64,000 bases of DNA from Sphingopyxis sp. GW247-27LB (GCF_002277025.1 NZ_NIWD01000007.1:202389-266388); one strand, 5' to 3'; positions 43,453 to 52,803 are shown, numbered from the stretch's first letter. Notes: generated from the sequence alone by a model not told the origin. A program made the numbers and translations.

Positions 43453-43910
43453 AAGATCAGGCCGCCCTTGCCCGCAAGCAACTCGAAAGACGTTTCGCGC
43501 CCTTGCGCGAAACGTCTTTTGCCGTGCCCCCAAGAGGCTGGATAAAGGCAATACGCGAAGCTCTGGGCATGACGGTCCGCCAGCTTGCCGCTCGTATGGG
43601 AACATCGATTTCGCGCATTCCCGTGATTGAGAAGGCCGAAGTCAGCGGATCCACCACGATTAAGACGCTGCGTCAGGCGGCTGAGGCAATGAACTGCACT
43701 TTCGTTTATGCCTTCGTACCGACGAAGCCGCTTGATGATATCCTGCGCGACCGCGCGAAGCAGAAAGCGAGCAAGGATATTGCGCGGCTGGACCATACCA
43801 TGCGGCTGGAAAATCAGGCCCTGCTCAAAGCCGATCTCGACGAAGAACAGCGGCGCATGATCGAACTCATTCTATCCGGCTCCTTGCGCGGCCTGTGGGA
43901 TGATGAATGA
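43446..43910 (+). CDS. Mobile mystery protein A (HTH, antitoxin-like)
   Basis: A 154-residue protein of the 'mobile mystery protein A' family (TIGR02612). PPRGWIKAIREALGMTVRQLAARMGTS (about 28-54) holds the Xre-like helix-turn-helix, and AMNCTFVYAFVPTKPLDDILRDRA (about 81-104) is the family's conserved C-terminal part. The family is nearly always followed by a Fic-domain partner, and the pair is found on mobile elements. It is probably the repressor and antitoxin. Its stop overlaps the partner's start (ATGA). A strong hairpin lies in its first 25 codons. Confidence 0.88.
   Translation: MNEDQAALARKQLERRFAPLRETSFAVPPRGWIKAIREALGMTVRQLAARMGTSISRIPVIEKAEVSGSTTIKTLRQAAEAMNCTFVYAFVPTKPLDDILRDRAKQKASKDIARLDHTMRLENQALLKADLDEEQRRMIELILSGSLRGLWDDE
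43486..43519. repeat. Perfect 15-bp-arm hairpin inside the antitoxin-like gene
   Basis: AAAGACGTTTCGCGC (43486-43500) is followed, after the loop CCTT, by its exact reverse complement GCGCGAAACGTCTTT (43505-43519). It encodes residues 14-25 and so is both coding and structured. In mRNA it would be a very stable stem shortly after the start codon; in DNA it is a palindrome suitable as an operator. Confidence 0.85.
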
Positions 43911-44497
43911 CAGATAAGCTGTTTAACGATGACGACGACGCCAACACGCCGCTGACCGCCGAGGAGCGCGAACAACTCATCCCGTCCTATATCACCATGC
44001 GGCATGAGCTGAATGAAGCCGAACAGATCAATATCAGGCAAGCTTTACGATGGGTGATGAGCCGGAAGCGGGATATTCTCGATCAGGATTTCATGAACCA
44101 GCTTCACAAACGCATGTTCGGAGACGTGTGGCGTTGGGCCGGGCAGTATCGCACCACGCCGCGCAACATTGGCGTCGATGCTTACAGAATCCCCATGGAC
44201 CTTCGTCAACTGATCGACGACACGCGATATTGGGTCGAGCATGGAACCTACCCACCCGATGAAATTGCCGTCCGATTCAGCCACCGGCTCGTTGCCATCC
44301 ATCCTTTCCCGAACGGCAATGGCCGTTTTTCGCGTATGGTCGGCGACATGCTGGCGGTCCAACTCGGATGTACACCGTTTACATGGGGAAGCGTTGGCCT
44401 GGTCAATGCCAGCGAAACGAGAGCAGCTTATGTTGCCGCACTTAAAGTAGCCGATAGCCATGATATCGGGCCATTGTTGCTCTTTGCACGATCATAG
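43907..44497 (+). CDS. Mobile mystery protein B (Fic-domain, toxin-like)
   Basis: A 196-residue Fic/Doc-fold protein of the 'mobile mystery protein B' family (TIGR02613). The catalytic loop HPFPNGNGRFSR at 132-143 fits HxFx(D/N)GNGRxxR, including the catalytic histidine, so it should be an active AMP- or phosphoryl-transferase. FGDVWRWAGQYRTTPRNIGVD at 71-91 is the conserved flap region. No inhibitory helix motif (S/T)xxxE(G/N) was obvious in its own N-terminus, so control may depend on protein A. The target is unknown. Confidence 0.9.
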   Translation: MTDKLFNDDDDANTPLTAEEREQLIPSYITMRHELNEAEQINIRQALRWVMSRKRDILDQDFMNQLHKRMFGDVWRWAGQYRTTPRNIGVDAYRIPMDLRQLIDDTRYWVEHGTYPPDEIAVRFSHRLVAIHPFPNGNGRFSRMVGDMLAVQLGCTPFTWGSVGLVNASETRAAYVAALKVADSHDIGPLLLFARS

Positions 44498-44612
44498 CTA
44501 GATAGCCAGCATGTGACTCCGCATGGACCAAGCGATCAATAGCTGCTCCGACGCGAGCTACACGGTGGGAACGAAAATTTGGGACCCTCTTTTCGAGCGG
44601 TGGCGCAACCGA

Positions 44613-44813
44613 TTATGCGCTGGTTAGGGCTTTCAGACTTTTATATGGGATCAGCGTAGATCGGCCGACCTTGACGGTTTCAAGGTCGCCGGACTCGATG
44701 AGTTCGTAAATCCTGGATCGACTGATTCCGGTGAGCTTGACGGCAGTGGAAATCCGTACCGTAAGGGGCTCGATAAATACGATCTCAACCGGAGTGTCAT
44801 CGGAATCCCGCAT
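44613..44813 (-). CDS. Small helix-turn-helix (excisionase/MerR-like) protein
   Basis: A 66-residue protein with a winged helix typical of AlpA/excisionase-type proteins: ISTAVKLTGISRSRIYELIESGDLETVKVGRSTLIP at about 21-56. The position in an integrative element suggests a recombination directionality factor or a small transcription regulator. AGGA is about ten bases upstream on the minus strand. It is not next to the integrase, so the excisionase role is less sure. The gap after it (44814-45033) has a purine-rich stretch and no other gene. Confidence 0.7.
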   Translation of the reverse strand: MRDSDDTPVEIVFIEPLTVRISTAVKLTGISRSRIYELIESGDLETVKVGRSTLIPYKSLKALTSA

Positions 44814-45033
44814 CTTTCATGTCCTCGCAACGAGACATTTTTGCGCGCGGTTCCAACGCAGCTTTCGCCCGCTCAAGCATGGTCGGCGGCACGATTTTCA
44901 CAAGGAGGAGGGCACGTAGCTACCGGTCGGCGGCATTCCCGCGCCGCGGGGCCACAGACTAATGCCGCAGCCAAGCGGAGCGAGGAGGAAAAGAGGGGGT
45001 TATTGCGTATCCGTCCTGATGAAGAGGCTTGCC

Positions 45034-45951
45034 ATGCCTGCAGGGTTTTCAACGTCTCGCAAGCCAGAACTCGAAGTCGCCGGGGCCGTTCTTGTGCGCC
45101 GCTTCGGCGGGACTTGGTCTGGCGATTCTGGCATGTGCCGCTGCCCTGCTCATGAGGATAAAACCCCGAGCCTGTCGGTCAGGATTGGCGAAACACGACT
45201 TTTGTTCAAATGCTTTGCCGGCTGCGATATTTCCGATGTGCTCCGGGCGCTTCGCCGCGACGGTCTGAACGCCCTCGACGCACGTGACGGCAGGGGGGCG
45301 CCATCCTCCCTCCCTAAAGAATGGCTACAGCAGCGTGCCCGTGACCTGTGGGGCATTGGTCGGCCAATAAACTGGACAATCGCGGAGACCTATTTGCGGA
45401 ACAGGTCGATCGATATTGCACCTAACTGCCTGCGGTTCGCTCCCCGAACGCCTCTCGGCAAGGGCCGACTGGCCGTGTTTCGACCGGCGATGCTCGCCGC
45501 GGTAACCGATGACTCGGGATTGTTGGCCGTCCAACGGACCTTCCTTGATGGCAGGGGCCGACGCGCGCGCGACCTCCGGCACCCTCGCAGATTGCTCGGT
45601 CACCCCCGCACAGGTGCGGTTCGACTCGCGCCGGCCGCTTATACACTCGGAATTGCCGAGGGCGTCGAGACAGCGATCTCGGCGATGATCCTCCTCGGCA
45701 TCCCGGTCTGGGCCGCACTCGGCAATGAGCGCATCCCACAAATTACTATTCCAGAATCGGTGTCGCGTCTCATCCTGTTGCCCGACAACGACCGTGCCGG
45801 CCGCCTCGCCGTGCCGCTCGCCGTGAAGGCGCACGCGGTGCCCGGACGACGCATCGATACGATCTGGCCATGGAACGGCCGAAACGACTGGAACGATGTC
45901 CTCAGGCAAGGAGGGAAGGGAGTGGGGGACTGGCGGCGCCGAGCGGCCTGA
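45034..45951 (+). CDS. CHC2-like zinc finger plus Toprim domain protein
   Basis: A 305-residue protein. The N-terminal part has GDSGMCRCPAHEDKTPSLSVR and FKCFAGCD (residues about 32-75), resembling a primase CHC2 zinc ribbon. The C-terminal Toprim fold shows LGIAEGVETAISA (glutamate near 213) and LLPDNDRAG (DxD near 253). Members of this type in plasmids and integrative elements are probably primase-like. ATG at 45034 is chosen because GAGG lies seven bases before it; ATG at 45019 and 44962 lack such a site. Confidence 0.78.
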   Translation: MPAGFSTSRKPELEVAGAVLVRRFGGTWSGDSGMCRCPAHEDKTPSLSVRIGETRLLFKCFAGCDISDVLRALRRDGLNALDARDGRGAPSSLPKEWLQQRARDLWGIGRPINWTIAETYLRNRSIDIAPNCLRFAPRTPLGKGRLAVFRPAMLAAVTDDSGLLAVQRTFLDGRGRRARDLRHPRRLLGHPRTGAVRLAPAAYTLGIAEGVETAISAMILLGIPVWAALGNERIPQITIPESVSRLILLPDNDRAGRLAVPLAVKAHAVPGRRIDTIWPWNGRNDWNDVLRQGGKGVGDWRRRAA

Positions 45952-45976
45952 ATGGTCGGGCTTCCGCCGCCAGGAG
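45908..45976 (+). promoter_or_regulatory. G-rich leader of the ParB-like gene (leader copy 1)
   Basis: The purine tract AAGGAGGGAAGGGAGTGGGG starts 76 nt before the ATG at 45984 and overlaps the end of the Toprim gene. It is followed by CTGGCGGC (45930-45937) pairing with GCCGCCAG (45966-45973), whose last bases overlap the ribosome binding site AGGAG. The structure could block or open the binding site. Confidence 0.45.
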
Positions 45977-45983
45977 ACTGATT

Positions 45984-48002
45984 ATGTCATTTCCCATCGT
46001 ATACGCGCCTGCGCGCAACTGCGTCCCTTCGCCGCTCAACGTCAGGACCGAAAGCGATCCCGATGCCGACGCAGAACTGGAGGCGATGATCGGCGAGGCC
46101 GGCTTCGTGCTCCAGAATTTGATTGGTACGGCAGTCAAGCGCAAGAAGGACCACTACAGCATCTTCGGCGGCGGTCGGCGCCTCGAGCGCGTGCACGTCC
46201 TGATCGAAAAGGGGCGGCTCCCGGACGACTTCAAGATTCCGGTCATGGTGATGCCGGACGCGAAGCGTGCCATCGAGTTCAGCTACGCCGAGAATAACAA
46301 GCTCCCGATGACCGCCGCGGACGAGTGCATGGCGTTCAAGAACATGATCGAGAAGGAGGACAAGACTGCGGCCCAGGTCGCGGCGCGCTTCGGCAAAACC
46401 GAGCGCTTCGTGCTCGGCCGCGTCCGTCTCGCCGATCTCCACGAGACGATCTTCGATGCGCTGCGCAAGGGCGAAATCACCCTCGAAATTGCAAAGGCCT
46501 ATGGCAGCACCTCGGATACGGCTCGCCAATCCCGCGTCTTCGAGCAATATCGCGACAGCTATTACCGCAACGACCCGTACACCATCCGGCGTGAGCTCGC
46601 CGCCGGCAGCTACCGGGGCGGCGACCCGAAAGCGCTGCTCGTCGGCCGCGATGCCTATGTCGAGGCGGGCGGGCGGATCGACTCTGACCTCTTTTCCGAC
46701 AGTGCATCCGAGAACTGGATCGATGGCGACGTCCTCGACCGCCTCGCTGATGAGAAGCTGGCTGCGGAAGCCGAAGCGATCCGGGCGCGCGAGGGCTTCG
46801 CGGAAATTCGCGCGGTCCCGATGACGCGCATCTCGTTCGCGGATTATGACGGCCTCCGCCCGGTCCGCGGCGAGATTCCTGAACCGACCGCAGAGGAGGT
46901 AGCGCGCTGCGCCGAAATCGAAGCTGAGATGAACATGATCGCCGAATCTGCCGACGAGAGTGATGACGGCATCACCGAGGACGAGGAACAGCGGTATCGC
47001 GAACTTGAATCCGAACTGAGCGGCATCCAGAATCGACCGGCGGTCTTGACCGACGACCAAAAGGCCGCGGCACTTGCCTTCCTCGTCATCGGCGAAGATG
47101 GCCAGCCGCGTGTGCACCATCAGGCCTACATGGTGCCGACCGAGGCCGACGAAGACATCGATGGCGACGATAATAGCGACGCCGAGACCGACGGCTCTGT
47201 CTCGGCGAAACCGGCAATGAGCCAACGACTCATCGACGAGCTCGCAACGATGAAGGCGGAACTGCTTCGTGTCCATGTCGCAAGCGATCCCCGCTTTGCG
47301 CTCGATCTCGGAACCTTCGTGATGGTCGATGCGGCTTTACGGCGCTACGCTTCCGATCTCGCCAGCGACCTTCGCGCCGATGCCGCGCCGTCGCGTGTCA
47401 TTGGCTTCGAAAGCGGATCGCTCGCGGCTGACGAATGGGCCAAGCTCGAAGAGGGGCTCGATCGAAGCTGGGTCCAGCCGAACATCGGCGTCGCCGGGCG
47501 CTACGATGCCTTCTGCGCGCTCGGCGAAGAAGCGCGTGCGGCTTGGCTCGCTTGGGCGATCGCCCGGACGATCCATGCGGTGCCCATGAAAGATTCCGCC
47601 AGCGGTTTCGTCGATCATCTCGGTCGCAAGCTCAAGATCGATGTCGCCGCCTGGTGGCGCCCGACCGCGAAGAATTATTTCAAGCGGCTCACCAAGAGCT
47701 CCATCATCGACCTCTTTCAGGAGATCGGCGGCAGCGAGCTCAGCCAGCGCTACGGGGCGTCGAAGAAGAACCTGCTCGCCTCTTCGGCTGAACAGCTCTT
47801 CGCCGGGAACATCATCGTCGAGGCGGACGTCAAGGAAAAGGCGCTTGCCTGGCTGCCTGACGCCATGCGCTTCGAGCATCCGGTCGCCGAGCCGGTGAAC
47901 GATGATGGCGAAGACGAAACGAGCGGCACCGTCGAACCCGAGGCGGCGGGCGATCCCGCCGATGATACCCACGAGGACGAGCCGCTCTCCGACGCGGCCT
48001 AA
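45984..48002 (+). CDS. ParB/RepB/Spo0J-type nuclease/partition protein (long form)
   Basis: A 672-residue protein. The N-terminal ParB domain includes SPLNVRTESDPDADAELEAMIGEAG and the GGGRRLERVHVLIEKG and SYAENNKLPMTAADECMAFKNMIEKEDKTAAQVAARFGKTERFVLGRVRLADL blocks (to about residue 150). A central acidic region (about 310-445) and a C-terminal helical domain (to about 630) with an acidic tail follow. Unlike plasmid ParB proteins there is no parA next to it. Long ParB-like proteins of this type recur beside strawberry-notch genes on mobile elements. ATG at 45984 has CAGGAG seven bases upstream. Confidence 0.82.
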   Translation: MSFPIVYAPARNCVPSPLNVRTESDPDADAELEAMIGEAGFVLQNLIGTAVKRKKDHYSIFGGGRRLERVHVLIEKGRLPDDFKIPVMVMPDAKRAIEFSYAENNKLPMTAADECMAFKNMIEKEDKTAAQVAARFGKTERFVLGRVRLADLHETIFDALRKGEITLEIAKAYGSTSDTARQSRVFEQYRDSYYRNDPYTIRRELAAGSYRGGDPKALLVGRDAYVEAGGRIDSDLFSDSASENWIDGDVLDRLADEKLAAEAEAIRAREGFAEIRAVPMTRISFADYDGLRPVRGEIPEPTAEEVARCAEIEAEMNMIAESADESDDGITEDEEQRYRELESELSGIQNRPAVLTDDQKAAALAFLVIGEDGQPRVHHQAYMVPTEADEDIDGDDNSDAETDGSVSAKPAMSQRLIDELATMKAELLRVHVASDPRFALDLGTFVMVDAALRRYASDLASDLRADAAPSRVIGFESGSLAADEWAKLEEGLDRSWVQPNIGVAGRYDAFCALGEEARAAWLAWAIARTIHAVPMKDSASGFVDHLGRKLKIDVAAWWRPTAKNYFKRLTKSSIIDLFQEIGGSELSQRYGASKKNLLASSAEQLFAGNIIVEADVKEKALAWLPDAMRFEHPVAEPVNDDGEDETSGTVEPEAAGDPADDTHEDEPLSDAA

Positions 48003-48021
48003 TCTCGCTCTTCGATTTTAT

Positions 48022-48055
48022 GGGGTCGCGGTCCTGCGCCGCGGCCCCTTTTCTT
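48022..48055 (+). terminator. Rho-independent terminator after the ParB-like gene
   Basis: GGGGTCGCGG (48022-48031) pairs with CCGCGGCCCC (48039-48048) around TCCTGCG, followed by TTTTCTT. It starts 20 bases after the stop and separates the ParB-like gene from the methyltransferase-helicase gene. Confidence 0.85.
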
Positions 48056-48070
48056 ATGCCCCCATTCCAG

Positions 48071-48137
48071 TCGGGAGGAGAGGGGGAGGGGCGATGGCAG
48101 CGGGGGCGTGTTGCTCCCGAACCTCTTCAGGAGAATT
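48071..48137 (+). promoter_or_regulatory. G-rich leader of the methyltransferase-helicase gene (leader copy 2)
   Basis: GGGAGGAGAGGGGGAGGGGC starts 68 nt before the ATG at 48141. TCGGGAG (48071-48077) can pair with CTCCCGA (48114-48120). CAGGAGAA (48129-48136) is the ribosome binding site. The tract resembles the leaders at 45908, 52804 and 63311. Confidence 0.45.
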
Positions 48138-48140
48138 GCC

Positions 48141-51100
48141 ATGACCCTTCCGCTTCTGAAGCTCGCTGAAACCCCGGGCACCGAGGCCCGGGAAAAAGCC
48201 GAACGCCTTTATGGCGTCGCCCGCGCACTGCGCGACCGGCTCGCCGATCCGCAATCCGTGACCCGCTCGCTGCTCAAGCGCCTGATGGTGGAAGCGTTCC
48301 GCGGCTCCGATGCCGACGGGCGCTGGTCGATGCGCGATGCCTATGACGCGCTCGAAGCCGCGCAGGCATCGGACACGCTCGTGCCCGATGATGACCCGAA
48401 CCCGGACTGGGGGCCCGAAGACGAATTCGCGGATATCCTCGCGTTCGAGAAGGCGCTGCCGACCCAGACCTATCGCAGCGAGCACCAGGTCGATATGCAG
48501 CAGTTCAGCACGCCGGCGGCGCTGTCCTGGCTCGCGGCCCGAGCGGCGGCGGTCACTGCTGGCGATCATGTGCTCGAACCGTCGGCAGGTACCGGCATGC
48601 TTGCGGCGCGCGCGATCGCCGCGGGCGCGAGCGCTTCGCTCAACGAGCGCGATCCCTGCCGGGCGGCGCTGCTTTCCCTCGTGACGGGCCGCCCAGTCAC
48701 GACCCATGACGCCGAGTTCATCAACGACCGGCTGCCGACGGATGTTCGGCCGACAATTGTCCTGATCAACCCGCCCTTCAGCCGCAGCGAGGGGCGCGGC
48801 CAAGATCGCCATGCCGGAGCGCGCCATCTTCGCTCCGCGCTGCTGCGTCTTGCCGAGGGCGGACGCTGCGTCGCGATCATGTCGCCGACCTTCGCGCACG
48901 ATGCGAGCGGCGCGAGCGGCTATGTCTCCGTCGCCGAAATTGCCCGCCCGCGCGTCGAGATCACGATTCTCGGCCGTCCCTATGCGAAGCATGGCACCAG
49001 CGTCGCCGTCCGCCTGATCGTCTTCGACAAGGGCTGGATCGGCCAAACCGAGCGCCACACGGTCGACACCATCGCGGCGGCGCTGCCCATCGTGCTCGCG
49101 GCTCCGGCGCGGCTTGACCCATCCGACGAACCGCCCCCGGCGTCCCCGGCGGTAATCCCGATGCGTCCCGCGCTGAGGCCTTCGTCGTCCTCACTCTTCT
49201 CCGGCCTCGCTGGCCCCAGGATCATCGCACCCTCGCGGATCGCCGCGACCGATGATCTAGCGCAGCCGCTCGCCTATTCGGTCCGCGACGCGCCGCTCCC
49301 TGTCGGCGATCCGGTCGGTATCTATGCGCCTTGGCGGCTCGCCCGCATCGATATTCCAGGCGCGAAGCCCCACCCCGACGATCTCGTGGAATCGCTCGCC
49401 ATGGCGTCGGTTCTGCCCCCGATCCCCCAATATCGCCCGCTTTTCCAGAAGCGGGCAAGCGAGGCGCTGTCAGACGCCCAGCTCGAAGCGATCATTTACG
49501 CAGGCGATGCCTTCTCGCGCGACCTCTCGGGCCGGTTCGTCACCAACACGGCAGGCGACTTGCTGATCGAGGACCCCGAAGGCCGCCCCTATCGCATGGG
49601 CTTCTTCATCGGGGACGGGACGGGCGTCGGCAAGGGCCGTGAAGGCGCCGCAATTATCCGGGACCAATGGAACTGCGGCAATCAGCGCGCCATGTGGATC
49701 TCGAAGGGCGCGACGCTCCTCGAAGATGCCCGGCGCGACTGGAGCGCGCTCGGCGGGCTTCCAATCGACGTCCAGCCGCTCGACGCCTTTCCGCTTGGTC
49801 AGCCGATCGGCATGGCGAGTGGCATCCTCTTCCTCACCTATGCGACGCTCCGGTCCCAGCGCCACGACCAATGCTCGCGCCTGCAGCAGATTCTCGAGTG
49901 GACGGGCGCCGGGTTCGAAGGCGTGATCCTCTTCGATGAATCCCATTCGATGGGCAACGCCGCCGGGACCAAGGACGAGTACCGGCAAGCCAAGGGATCC
50001 GAGCAGGGCCTCGCCGGGGTCCGCCTGCAAAATGCGCTGCCGCGCGCCCGCGTTGTCTATGAATCGGCGACCGGCGCCACCAAGCCCGAAAATTTGAGTT
50101 ACGCGTCGCGGCTCGGGCTCTGGGGTCCCGGTACGGCGTTTGCCAATCGCGACGGCTTTCTCGCCGCGATGACCGACGGCGGCATCGCCGCGATGGAAAT
50201 CGTCGCCCGCGATCTCAAGTCCATGGGTCTCTACACCGCCCGGGCGCTCAGTTTCGCCGGCGTCGAATATGACCCGCTCGAGCATCAGCTCACGCCGGAC
50301 CAGATCGACATCTACGACGCCTATGCCGATGCATGGGCGATCATTCACCAGAACCTCGACGAGGTTCTGAAGGCGTCGAACATCGTCGACCGCATTTCGG
50401 GGCAGACGATGAACGCCCAGGCCAAGGGATCGGCGCTGAGCCGGTTCGAAAGCGCGAAGCAGCGGTTCTTCTCGCAGGTCCTGATCGCGATGAAGATGCC
50501 GACGCTCGTTCGCGCGATCGAGGATGAACTCGCCGCGGGCCATGTCGCCGTCGTTCAGCTCACCAGTACCGCCGAGGCAATACTCGACCGCCGCCTGGCT
50601 GACCTGTCACCCGAAGAACGGGCGAACCTCTCGATCGATGTCTCCCCACTCGACACCATGGTCGATTATCTGAAGACCGCCTTCCCAACCCGGCAAATGC
50701 GCGCCTTTCGCGCGACCGATGGGTCAATGCGCTCCGAGCCAATGCTCGATGACGACGGCAACGGTGTCCTGTGCCAGGAAGCGGTCGCCGCGCGCGACGA
50801 TTTGATCGAGCGGCTCTGCTCGATGCCGCCTGTTCCGGCTGCGCTCGACTTTCTCATCGTACATTTCGGCACCGACATGGTTTCCGAGGTCACGGGGCGC
50901 ACGCGGCGGATTGTCGTTGATGGGCAGGGCCGGCAGAAGGTCGAGCGTCGCACGTCCAGTTCCAACATCGCCGAGACCGACAACTTCATGTCGGGGCGAA
51001 AGCCCATCCTCGTCTTTTCCGAGGCGGGTGGCACGGGGCGGTCCTACCACGCTGACCTGGACTGCCCGACCGCGCGCAAGCGGCGCATCCACTTCCTGCT

Positions 51101-52436
51101 CGAACCCGGATGGCGCGCCGACATCGCGATCCAGGGCCTCGGTCGCACCCACCGCACCTACCAATCCATGCCGCCGGTGTTCCGCCCGGTCACGACCAAC
51201 TGCAAGGGTGAACGCCGCTTTATCAGCACGATCGCGCGCCGTCTCGACACGCTGGGCGCGCTCACGCGCGGCCAACGCCAGACAGGCGGCCAGAACCTGT
51301 TCGATCCCGCCGATAATCTCGAAAGCAGCTATGCCCGCGAGGCCCTGACCCAGTGGTATCACCTCCTCCACGCCGGCAAGCTCGCGAGCGTCAGCCTCGA
51401 GAAATTCCAGATCATCACAGGCCTGAAGCTTGTCGATGAGCATGGCACCTTGCTCGACAAGCTGCCGCCGATCCAGCGCTGGCTCAACCGCATCCTCGCG
51501 CTCAGGATCGCGACCCAGAACGCGGTTTTCGAGGAATATATGGGGCTCATACAGGCCCGCGTCGACGCAGCGCGCGAAGCCGGAACGCTCGACCTCGGCG
51601 TCGAAGCGATCCGGGCCGAGCGTATCGTTCAGATCTCGGAGCGCGTGCTCAGGAAAGACCCGGTATCCGGCGCCGAAACGCGTTTGCTCCGCCTCGAGCT
51701 TCATCTGAAGCCGCACGTCACCGGATGGACGCGCCTCGACAAGATCTGGGGAAGCTCCGACGACGTGCGATATCTGCGGAACAGCCGTTCGGGGCGCGTC
51801 GCCGTTTGCGTTCCATCCTGGTCGATCACCGACGACGAGGGGCGCCCCGTCAAGATGCTGGAGCTTGTCCGGCCGACGGGTTCCAATCGTATCCAACTCG
51901 CCGAACTTTGGCACACCTTCTGGAAAGAGGTCGATCACGATAGCTTCAAAAGCTTCTGGGAAGCAGAGGTGTCCGAAGCGCTCGATAAGGTCGATATTGA
52001 CACGATCAGCGTCGCGACCGGCCTCCTTTTGCCCGTCTGGAACAAGCTGCCGCAAGACGATGTCCGCGTCTGGCGGATCGATGACGCGGCGGGAACGTCC
52101 ATCCTCGGACGCATCGTGATGCCCACCGCGCTCGAGAAACTGGAGTCCGCCTTCGGTCTTGAGTCCTCGATCAAACTCACGCCCGATGAACTGATCGAGG
52201 CGGCGCGTGGCGGCGATGGCGCACTGATCCCGGGCCTCCATGGCGCGCGCCTCGTTTCCACGATGGTGAACAGTAGCCGGCGCTTCGAGGTCCGGGATTT
52301 CCAGCCACAGGACCGCGAATGGCTGAAGGCGCGCGGTCTGTTCAGCGAGGTGATCCAGTACAAGACGCGGCTCTTCCTGCCTGTCGAGAAGGCCGACGAG
52401 GTCCTCGCCGCGATCATCGCCGAGCGGCCGCAGTGA
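48141..52436 (+). CDS. Giant DNA methyltransferase-strawberry notch helicase fusion
   Basis: A 1431-residue protein. The N-terminal part holds an N6-adenine methyltransferase-like domain with LEPSAGTG (145-152) and INPPFSR near 209. The middle and C-terminus resemble the strawberry-notch family: GDGTGVGKGR near 491 (Walker A-like), LFDESHSMGNA near 598 (DExH), FSEAGGTGRSYHADLD near 960 and GLGRTHR near 1000 (helicase motif VI). It should use ATP to act on DNA; whether it also methylates is not certain. ATG at 48141 has CAGGAG six bases upstream. It is the largest gene of the element. Confidence 0.82.
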   Translation: MTLPLLKLAETPGTEAREKAERLYGVARALRDRLADPQSVTRSLLKRLMVEAFRGSDADGRWSMRDAYDALEAAQASDTLVPDDDPNPDWGPEDEFADILAFEKALPTQTYRSEHQVDMQQFSTPAALSWLAARAAAVTAGDHVLEPSAGTGMLAARAIAAGASASLNERDPCRAALLSLVTGRPVTTHDAEFINDRLPTDVRPTIVLINPPFSRSEGRGQDRHAGARHLRSALLRLAEGGRCVAIMSPTFAHDASGASGYVSVAEIARPRVEITILGRPYAKHGTSVAVRLIVFDKGWIGQTERHTVDTIAAALPIVLAAPARLDPSDEPPPASPAVIPMRPALRPSSSSLFSGLAGPRIIAPSRIAATDDLAQPLAYSVRDAPLPVGDPVGIYAPWRLARIDIPGAKPHPDDLVESLAMASVLPPIPQYRPLFQKRASEALSDAQLEAIIYAGDAFSRDLSGRFVTNTAGDLLIEDPEGRPYRMGFFIGDGTGVGKGREGAAIIRDQWNCGNQRAMWISKGATLLEDARRDWSALGGLPIDVQPLDAFPLGQPIGMASGILFLTYATLRSQRHDQCSRLQQILEWTGAGFEGVILFDESHSMGNAAGTKDEYRQAKGSEQGLAGVRLQNALPRARVVYESATGATKPENLSYASRLGLWGPGTAFANRDGFLAAMTDGGIAAMEIVARDLKSMGLYTARALSFAGVEYDPLEHQLTPDQIDIYDAYADAWAIIHQNLDEVLKASNIVDRISGQTMNAQAKGSALSRFESAKQRFFSQVLIAMKMPTLVRAIEDELAAGHVAVVQLTSTAEAILDRRLADLSPEERANLSIDVSPLDTMVDYLKTAFPTRQMRAFRATDGSMRSEPMLDDDGNGVLCQEAVAARDDLIERLCSMPPVPAALDFLIVHFGTDMVSEVTGRTRRIVVDGQGRQKVERRTSSSNIAETDNFMSGRKPILVFSEAGGTGRSYHADLDCPTARKRRIHFLLEPGWRADIAIQGLGRTHRTYQSMPPVFRPVTTNCKGERRFISTIARRLDTLGALTRGQRQTGGQNLFDPADNLESSYAREALTQWYHLLHAGKLASVSLEKFQIITGLKLVDEHGTLLDKLPPIQRWLNRILALRIATQNAVFEEYMGLIQARVDAAREAGTLDLGVEAIRAERIVQISERVLRKDPVSGAETRLLRLELHLKPHVTGWTRLDKIWGSSDDVRYLRNSRSGRVAVCVPSWSITDDEGRPVKMLELVRPTGSNRIQLAELWHTFWKEVDHDSFKSFWEAEVSEALDKVDIDTISVATGLLLPVWNKLPQDDVRVWRIDDAAGTSILGRIVMPTALEKLESAFGLESSIKLTPDELIEAARGGDGALIPGLHGARLVSTMVNSSRRFEVRDFQPQDREWLKARGLFSEVIQYKTRLFLPVEKADEVLAAIIAERPQ

Positions 52437-52462
52437 ATCCCGAATCCACGAAGGGGGCCATG

Positions 52463-52777
52463 ATGTCCGACTTCTATCCACTGGTCGATCAGGACTTTGT
52501 CGACCGCTTCAACACGGCTCTCACCGCGCTCGGGAGCTCGGCCAGCATTGCAGTCACGACCTTGCCGACCGACGGCACGGTCTTCGAGCTCCTGGACGAC
52601 GAAAGCGATTTCCTGATCCTCGTCCCCTCGAACGCCACACCTGAAATCGTCAGCCTGACCTATCGCCTGTACGAAATAGGCGTCCGGCAAGGGCGGTGCG
52701 CCGGCGAAGCACTCGCATGGTCGAAGCTTCGCAGCCTCATCGGCGCTGCCGAATGCGGCCCCCAGTCACCGCCATAG
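52463..52777 (+). CDS. Small protein following the helicase gene
   Basis: A 104-residue acidic protein with a predicted alpha/beta fold (AVTTLPTDGTVFELLDDESDFLILVPSNATPEIVSLTYRLYEIGVRQG). I do not recognise it. It starts 26 bp after the helicase stop with AAGGGGG before the two ATG codons (52460 and 52463) and is probably translated from the same mRNA, which suggests a role with that protein. Confidence 0.6.
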   Translation: MSDFYPLVDQDFVDRFNTALTALGSSASIAVTTLPTDGTVFELLDDESDFLILVPSNATPEIVSLTYRLYEIGVRQGRCAGEALAWSKLRSLIGAAECGPQSPP

Positions 52778-52803
52778 TTTGCGTGCTGGGCCAATTTACA
52801 GGC

